From: Limnoperna fortunei
Taxonomy: Eukaryota > Mollusca > Bivalvia > Mytilida > Modiolidae
DNA length: 64,000 nucleotides
Reading direction: 5' to 3'
Assembly (NCBI GenBank): GCA_944474755.1
Contig: OX104113.1
Location: 23,068,432 to 23,132,431 of the forward strand
In this document: piece after piece, positions 47,901-56,900 of the stretch
Numbering within the stretch: position 1 is the stretch's first letter
Layout: each line of letters begins with the position of its first letter
Notes under the pieces: model-generated
Database searches by the model: none
What the model saw: only the letters and a program-made list of their open reading frames with translations
Told to the model about the DNA's origin: nothing
Position numbers and translations under genes: made by a program

Positions 47901-50900
47901 GGAAGTCATTTGTGTTCCAATTGAGCATTTACAGGACTCTTTGAACCTCTGCTTTTGGCACATTACTTTTTTATTTTTAGTTATTTAGGATATGGATTAA
48001 TGTCAACTAGATACAGGTTACTTGGAGGAAAGAAAAATAAAGGTTAGTGCATAAACTGGTCACTGTCTTGAAATTTTATGTTCAATTAAGTTTAAGAAAG
48101 TTATGTTTTATAATTATAATGGGTCATTTCAATTATTTTCTCTTTCTTTGTGTTATAAATAATTTGCACAATCTACCTGTATTTGTAAATGTTGAAAAAT
48201 ATAACGGCATCATAATATGTATAATCCATGGCAGATATTTTCACTGATTGCAGATAACAAAGAGAAACTCCGAAGTGTATGCTTACCACCCAAGGCAGAT
48301 ACTTTGTGGCCATTTGGCGGTGTGGTCTTTAATGTGAGGTAGGAGTTTCTGAATTACTCAAAACATTCTTTATACTTTTATTTTGATTATTAAACCAGAA
48401 ATACTATTTAATCAAATTATTACAGAAATGCCATGAACTGTATATATATAATTTTCAAGAGCCTTGCAGATTTATTAGTAGAAGCACAAAAGCTTCCTCA
48501 CTCTCAAACCTCAGTACAGGCCATGGGTGTTCAGAGATAAAACTTTGTATTATCATTCAATTCCAAGTGAAGGAATTCGGTCTTGGTGGTATAGTGGTTA
48601 AGGTAGCTAGGGCACAGTGGCGGATGCCCTATAGTGATCAGTCTGTTCGTCTGTCCAAAGCTAATCATATTTGGGCTATAACTTTTTTATCTTTAAGGTA
48701 GGCTTTTGATATTTTGGATGTGGATAGATAAGGATATCTATTGTACCTATTAGGCAATACCATCCTATCCTAAACTGAGGCCCCTATCCTAAATGTACAG
48801 TAATATGTCCAATTAGAGTTGCAATAATTCATGGAGGCTGTGGTTTATCATTGTTTTACCACAGGCTTGCCATTATGTCCTTATTTTATCCATTGCTATA
48901 TCTCAGGATACAGTAATGTGACATAAATTAATTCACGATGGCCATGGTATATGTGATAGACCGTGGCCATCATGAATTATTGCCTAATTTTCTTTACTGG
49001 GAAATTAATGCCCAGTAGGGCCTCAGAATATTAAGGATTGACCTAAGACACAGCTTTGATCATGTGAGTAAACATTTATACTGCTGATGTGAAGGGTCGA
49101 TTTTCACATATCTCCATTTAGTTCTAATAAGTGTTTTGTATACAATAACATTGCAGTACAGAAAGATTGTGTATTACAATTAAAAAGATATTACAAAGAT
49201 TTGTGAGTAGTTTTTAAACAACTTTTGCTTAGTTTTTGTTGTTGATCTGCAGTTTAACTCATATTGATTGGTAAGAAAATTATGTTTCAGTGCACAAGTG
49301 TCCTGTTGTGATGTAGAAGTAAATTTATTTCAATGCTTATATTACAAAAACAGTAATGTGTACTTTGAAGCGGCATATAAATGTGCGCTAGTGTGTGGCT
49401 GTTCAGGTACTTCCCACCTGTAATATTTTAGAGTTGTTAGAAAAATAATTTATGGGGAGCATGTCAAATCATAAAAACCTCGATTCGTACTGAAAATAAC
49501 AGAATTATTTACAATAACGACAATTATGGATAACACATAACAAACTTGATTTTTAAGTCACTGTTTACATTGACACAAAACCAAACTAAATTTATTGTAA
49601 TTTTAACATGGGTTTGTTTACATAGCTAAAGCAATATGTCAGATTAGAAAACTCTTTGTTTCATACAAATATCTAGACCAAAAGTAATCAATTTCATATG
49701 CAAAAATGTAAAATCCCAACACATAATATACATAACACTACATATAACATACATACAGAACATAGTGAGATGTATGTATTTGGGGGGGGGGGGGGTAATA
49801 ACATGTTCTGTTGAAAACTTGTATGCGTTACTGATGATTCATTATAAATGAAGCCTAAACTTCAGGCGTATGATCTGTTCTCTCAGTGTGTTATTTTATA
49901 AAGTACAATTATAGTGAAATTTAATAAAACTGGTCTTACTTCAGCAAGTTAATATTTTTACATTTTTACTGTATAAAGGCAATCTATAAAGATCATTGTA
50001 AATAGATTAGGTACATTGAGAAAATTATATACTATAATTGCTAGATTAACTATATTGGAATAATTATATTTTCAGTGGTGAACCTACAAGTTCTTTTAAT
50101 AGTTGCTATAGCATTGTTAAGTCTTTTGTTATGGAGAAGATACTACCTATTGGTGAACTACAGAAACATAAAATTTACATATTCTCATACTTCTTTGATG
50201 CAGCTAAAGACTCAGGTTTAATAGGTTAGTATCATTTTTTAGGAATTTGATCCTGACAATGTGCAGGGTTGTATGGGACTTCAATCTTAAAATTTTCAAG
50301 AGTTGTCAGTTGCCTTGCCAAATCTAGTTCATGGTAATCCAGTCCCACCCCACCTCCACCCCAAATAGAACAAAAAAGAATTCTGAAAGTGGCATAAAAA
50401 TTAATTTGCCACAAAACATTATTAGGAAATGCTGCAGCATGTATATGTAATAGTTGGAACCAGAACCGGTTTGCTTAAAGTTTTGAGTAATGTGCCAGAG
50501 CCGACATTTCATTATCTCAATTAATTTCCACCATAAAGTCCATCCCATTATGCTGTATATTTCTTATTGTAAGTGCTCACTGATCAGGATTAGGATATTA
50601 TGCATGTGTGTTTGAGAAAGTAACTGCAAAGACAAAGCTTGGAAGGTCACTCTAGGGTCATAAATATAAATTTAATAAAAACGAGTGCCCTTCATATCTA
50701 TGGTGTCGCAACTGTTAAAAAAATGTTTTCAATTATTTAACAGCTTATACTGTATAGCTTATCAAAACATGTAAAAATGTCAAATTATTGAATTTACAAA
50801 ATTCGTCTACATGTGCATAAACAAGTACATTTGAATTGAAATTGTGCTGGTTAATTTGATAAGCAGTGCCAATGAAAACAAACCATTGTGGTCAAGAAGA

Positions 50901-53900
50901 ATGGTGGGGGAGGGGGGATTTGTCTCATACTAAACCAGAACATATTTTGTTTCAATACCCAATAATCCATAACAATTTCTGACATATAAATTGAAGTTAT
51001 GTACAGGTATTAATAGAACACATTTCAAGTACTTTAGATCTTTATATGTCTATTTCTCCTATTTATATTAGATGGTTAATAATCATATAAATTATGTGAC
51101 GATGTACAACTTTCGTATAAACAAAATTGAAACCATTGTAATTGTATTGATCAAGTTTATAGATGCCAATATTTATATAATAAAACAGTTATAGTTGTTT
51201 GAAAAGGTGGATACAGGATTTTATGGATTTAGCAAACTGATGTAGACCTCAAAATTATCAGTTTGGTTCATGTAGTAGTATATTACATATGTTGTGTTCT
51301 ATTACAATTCTGATTGGATAAGCTAAAAAAAATATTTACTATATGTTACTAATAATAGACCTGTATATATGAGGCATGTTACTAAATATAGATCTTGCTA
51401 TTCGTTCTAGTTCGATTTCATTATTTAATCAATAAACAGTATGGGAGGGTGTAAAAATAACAAGTTCGGATGTGCTTCTCACATTTAATATAGCACAATT
51501 CATGACTTTTAGTTCTGTCAATAGGCTTTATATGGACTTTGTTTAAAGATATTGACCTCTGACCGTAGTAGGTCGAGATAATTCTGCAAGGTCCATAATG
51601 AACTCAAGACATATTGACCTCCAACCGTGGTCAGTCAATATCATTCTACAAGGTCCATATAAAGCATAGTGAACTCTTTAAAAGTCCATAATTGAATAAA
51701 ATTTACCTTTCCATAAGACAATAAATGTATAACAAGATTTGTTGTATGCTTGTTTCATGCAGCTTTTAGTATGAAATCTGATGGTAAGTAGGAGGGTTTT
51801 GGTGAAGGTTAGTATTGCTGGTTGTCATGTGTAATGACAATATTGGTATGGAATAATATATAATATTACCACTTTCTATTATAAAAGTTAGATATATTGA
51901 GTTTCTTTATGATTTAATAAAGACAGGAAATTGATTCAGTGTGTGGTGTTGAACAGAAAAAAATTAGAAAGACATTTTATCAGCTAATAAGCCTAATTAT
52001 TAAAAAAACATTTATGGATATGAAATGCTGATGTTTTGGTCTGAAAACAAGTCTTCATCCACAAATTATCTTAACCATTCTAAGAGAAAAACTGATGAAC
52101 AAACATGCTTGAAAAAAACTAGATATTTTATGTTGTAGCTCTGAATGCTAACTATAAACTATTGCATAAATAAATTTAAAATGCACATATTTTTTAGTAA
52201 GGTTTAATTAAACCCTGTTTAAGGGATGCAGGACACCATCTCCATTTTTTATGAATGTCACATTTATGGTAACATTAATAATAATTTATTTTATTAAAAA
52301 CCTTTAATTTCCCTAATATTAAAATAAGTATTTAAAGTCTTATTCCTATAGTATTACTACAACTTATTATTATACTTCATGAGTATTAGTATTGTCAATT
52401 TTTATTGTTTATATTCGAACATGTGATTTCAATAAGTTTTCCACTACATGATCATCAACTCTGCTCCAAAAGTCAACATATATCATGTTACATGAGGTCA
52501 CCTTGAGTACAGGTCTTTGGGTCGACTGGGGTGATATTACAAAGACTGGGGTGAAAAAACTTACTGGAAATGCTCCACCAGACTACCCTGCCACAATTAA
52601 CACATTTTAAAAACAACATTCCAATCAAGGTTTCAGTAAAACACAACCATGGGTCCGACCACATGGAGTTGAAGTAGATGAGGTCATCCAGAGAATGAAA
52701 GTTCAATGCATTGATGAACTTACTCCTATTCCCCTTATTTGCCTAGAGGAATTGGTAAAACTAAGAAATGATGACTGGGACAACGACACTCAACAGCTTG
52801 AAGAAAATATTCCAACATTCCCAACAATTAAGACTGCCATGTACAACAAACGAAAGAAGACACTACCAGTTTTACCCAAAATGGTCAATGACATCAACAT
52901 AAATGGTATTTGGGCACAAAACACCAAAGGAGACCTGATCTTCAGTACCCGAAAGAATTTAGCCCACTTAGCAGCCGCTGATACTATATATGGTGATGGT
53001 ACTTTTTCTCCTGTCCGTCACTCTTCTACCAGTTATATACATTCCATGTATGTTGAGATCAACAACAGATTAGAAAACTTAAAGATTAGACACCGTAACA
53101 AGGAGATCACAACGGTACAGTTTGGTGATGCTGCATCCCACATTTTACACATTGATTAAACTCATAGACTTTTCTAATGTAAATTTTATTTTATGTTTAA
53201 TACACTAACTGTGTAGTGACATTTGTAATTTGACTATTACATATTTTATGCTCTTTTATTGTGTATATTTGATTGACTTTATTGTTGCATTAGTGTCGTA
53301 AATTGAAAAAAAATTTACTGATATTTGTCTTCTTTTTTTTTTAAATCAAAAAGCAGTTATACATAAAAATCTGAATTCATACATGTACATACAAAATAAC
53401 TTTATTTACTTCTACCTAGTGAACATTTAATTAAAAGTTAATGAGCTGATGTTTTTACAGTATATTCCTTGGTTTGCACAAGTTTTCGTTCAACTACCAC
53501 TTGAAAATTTACCTTTTCTTACATGAATTTTAAAAAGTGGGAATAGGAGGAATGAACCCAAACTGTATACCCAAAACAGCACATAAAGCAAATAAAATTG
53601 AAAAACAATTATATGCTTGTCAATTTCTTGGGCATAAAAATTAATATAAAAATTAATAAAATCCTAAACAAACTGTGTTTCAGTAAAACTCTTTCAGTTA
53701 AGATAGTAATGATGTCAGAATTCTTTTCGTGACATCACAGTGGGCTCTATGCTTATAAGAAACCTTATGTGTTCTCAAAGCTAATGAAGAACATCATGTT
53801 AGAACGACTTATTGAAAACCCAATATAATGAGATATTCGAAATCAAGGAAAGAAATAAATATGATAACCTGTATATTGTGATACCTCGCCCAGACCTGGA

Positions 53901-56900
53901 AAATAGTACATCTGCTGCTCTTTATTTTCATGACTGCACATTTGATGTTACCAATTTTTGTCTTGCCTGCGAAGAAATTTGCTGGAGGCGAGACATGTAT
54001 GGGAATCTGGCGGCGGCAGTAAACACTTGGACATCTAGCTTCATATCATCGTAAGCATAACCCAAGGTTCATCAAATTTGGTCAAGTGGTAGCTTATAGT
54101 GAGATCTTGCCAGTCAGTCACCTGTCACCTAACCTTGACCTCAATTTCACGGTCCAGCAACTACATTAAAGTTTTTGGATTACAAGAGTTCCTCTGTAAC
54201 CATGCATGATAGGATGATAATATTTGGTATATAGGTTGCTGATGAGTAGTACATGGCTGTCTGGTAGGTGTCACCTGGCCTTGACCTCAATTTCACGGTC
54301 CAATGACTACGTTACAGTTTTTGTATTAGGACAGTTCCTCTGTAACCAGGCATGGTAGGATGACAATATTTGGTATATAGGTTGTTGCTGAAGAGTACAT
54401 GTCTGTCTGGCAGGTGTCATCTGACCTTGACCTCATTTCACGGTCCAGCGACTACGTTAAAGTTTTTGGGTTAGGTCTGTTTCTTTGTAACCATGCATTA
54501 TATATTTTAAATGATAACTATTAAATGCTATTTACGTAATGCTTATGACGAAATTTATTTTCGTTACTGATGCGGAATGCAGGTGAGACATTTTTCTGTG
54601 TCCACACTTGTTCATTATTATTGATATCTACTTTAATGTTTTTTTTTAGATCCAGATGTCCAGAGTGATATAACAGCTGATGACTTTAGAAAGGCTGCTA
54701 AAACAGGTTGATATTGTCATGACATGTTAAATATCTGTTTACATTAAATAAAAACCTTTTATCAGATCTAAAACTTAAATTTGAAAAAGTCAACAACAAC
54801 AAAAAAGAATAAAGTTAACACTCATTAAAGGTAGAAAACATGTGATATTCCAAAAAAAAGGTATTACAGGATATTGGGACTTGTTGATTTTCACTGTGGT
54901 ATACATTTAATTGTTATCAAACCGTTGATTAATTAATGCTAACAATCATCAAAGAACTATGTATTCTGACATTAATTGATTCCATGCTAGCAGTCAATTA
55001 TTATTTGTTATAGAGAATGCCAATTTAACTTCTTTGAAACATATACTGAAGAAATAACAACTTTTTTTCACTTGCTTATTATTGGTTTTCAAATTGTGGT
55101 GTATTGGTTAAAATGCTCACGTGATGAACAGCAGACTGATATTGGTCCCTTTTATAACTTAATACCACAAAAGTATAAGTAGTTATTTCAAGAATTAAGC
55201 ATACTCAATTACATGTAATGATCATTTGAATATATGAAGATAAAGGTGAACAACATTCATATTCTAACAAATTGATCACTTCTGTATACATGTATAGAAG
55301 ATGAGGTATATTGTAAGAATGTAAGTACCTTTCTACATGTACCATGTAAAAATCTGGTTATATGAGGAGTTATACTTTAGTAACTTTGTTTATTGATACA
55401 CCAGTGCATGGAACTTAAATTGAATTAAAATTGGTATACTTTGTGTTTTTCAGCATTTAATACTCCAAATGAGAAACATCCATTTCTAGGATTAGATCTT
55501 CTGTATATGTACTCATTACTTACAGATGGTTACAGATTAACATCCAAAACAAAACTAACTGTAAGTTTTTTCTAATTTAAACTTGTTTTGAAGTATTTTT
55601 AATACAATCTTGCTAATTGAGTCATCTTCAGAGATATTTAAAATCAAGCTTTTCTCAAAACATTACTATGAAGCCTTTTATATTCATGGATCATCAATTA
55701 TTCACAGGGGAGACAATCTATTTAACACCTACATAGTCATGATGCCAAGCAGCTAAGTAATATATGTATTTTATTGTAAAATTAGCTGTATGTGATTATT
55801 GAAATTTATTTTTTTTTAAATTGAATAGAAAGACAATTGACTTTAACTGTGCACTGCTCTTCTTTTGTTGGGACCCTTAGTGGTTTAGCTAGTCAACTTA
55901 TCTTTTGTAAACACTTACATTGCAGATTCAATTTTCACTTTATTTACAAGGATTGCACGTTTTCCTACTGAAGGTTGGAAGTTTTTTCCAGATGCTACAG
56001 TTTCCTCCCCTAATAAAACTGGACAACATGATACATTTGAATAATTGATGAAAGGGACATTAAACACCATTCAAACAAATAAACTTATTGCGGGCAGGGT
56101 GTGCTGGACTCCATTCTTAATTGACATGGATTGCCAGTTTTTTTCTTTGACGGTCTGTGATTTTCATTTGGAACTCTGGCTTCCTCCCCCAATAAAAACA
56201 TGACACCACGATATAGCTGAAATATTGCTGGTTTATAACAAACTAGAGGCTCCCAGGAGCCTGTATCGCTCACCTGAACCTGAAACCAAACAACCCTTTT
56301 TTATCCAGCTTTTCTTTGCTATAAGGAATTGCCCAACACTTCTGCAAAAGTCATTAATTTTGACCTTTTAAGGGAAACAACTCCTATAAGGAGAAGCTTT
56401 TGATGCTTAGAGGGAGAAGGGAGGTTTACTTCAAATTTGCTGTACCTGTTATACTTTTTTAACTATCAATCGAAAACTCTCTTGACTCCACCCCCCCCCC
56501 CCCTCCCCATTTTCTATTTTAAGCCAATGTAGCTATGTAGGTAGTCAGGTGTCATGATTTGCACAATTTTGGTAGAGGACGTCCTAAAGATGATGTGTGC
56601 AATGTTTCAAAGCAGTCCTTCAATTGGTTAAAGAGAAGATTTTTTAAAATCAAGTAAAATTGATTAAAAAAATGTTCAAGGAGAATAATTCCTGAACAGT
56701 TCATCAGACAATCTTGACCCTAAGTCATTTTTGTAGCTCTCATAGAGCAGAACAATTAAGCAATGCTAACTTTTTCTCTGGTTCTAATAATTTTCAAGAT
56801 TTTGAGGCAAAATTGTCAAAAATAATCAATTATGACAATTAAAGGGCAATAACTCCTATAAGGAGTCCTCATACAACTTCAACCCAATGGAGTGTTTTGT

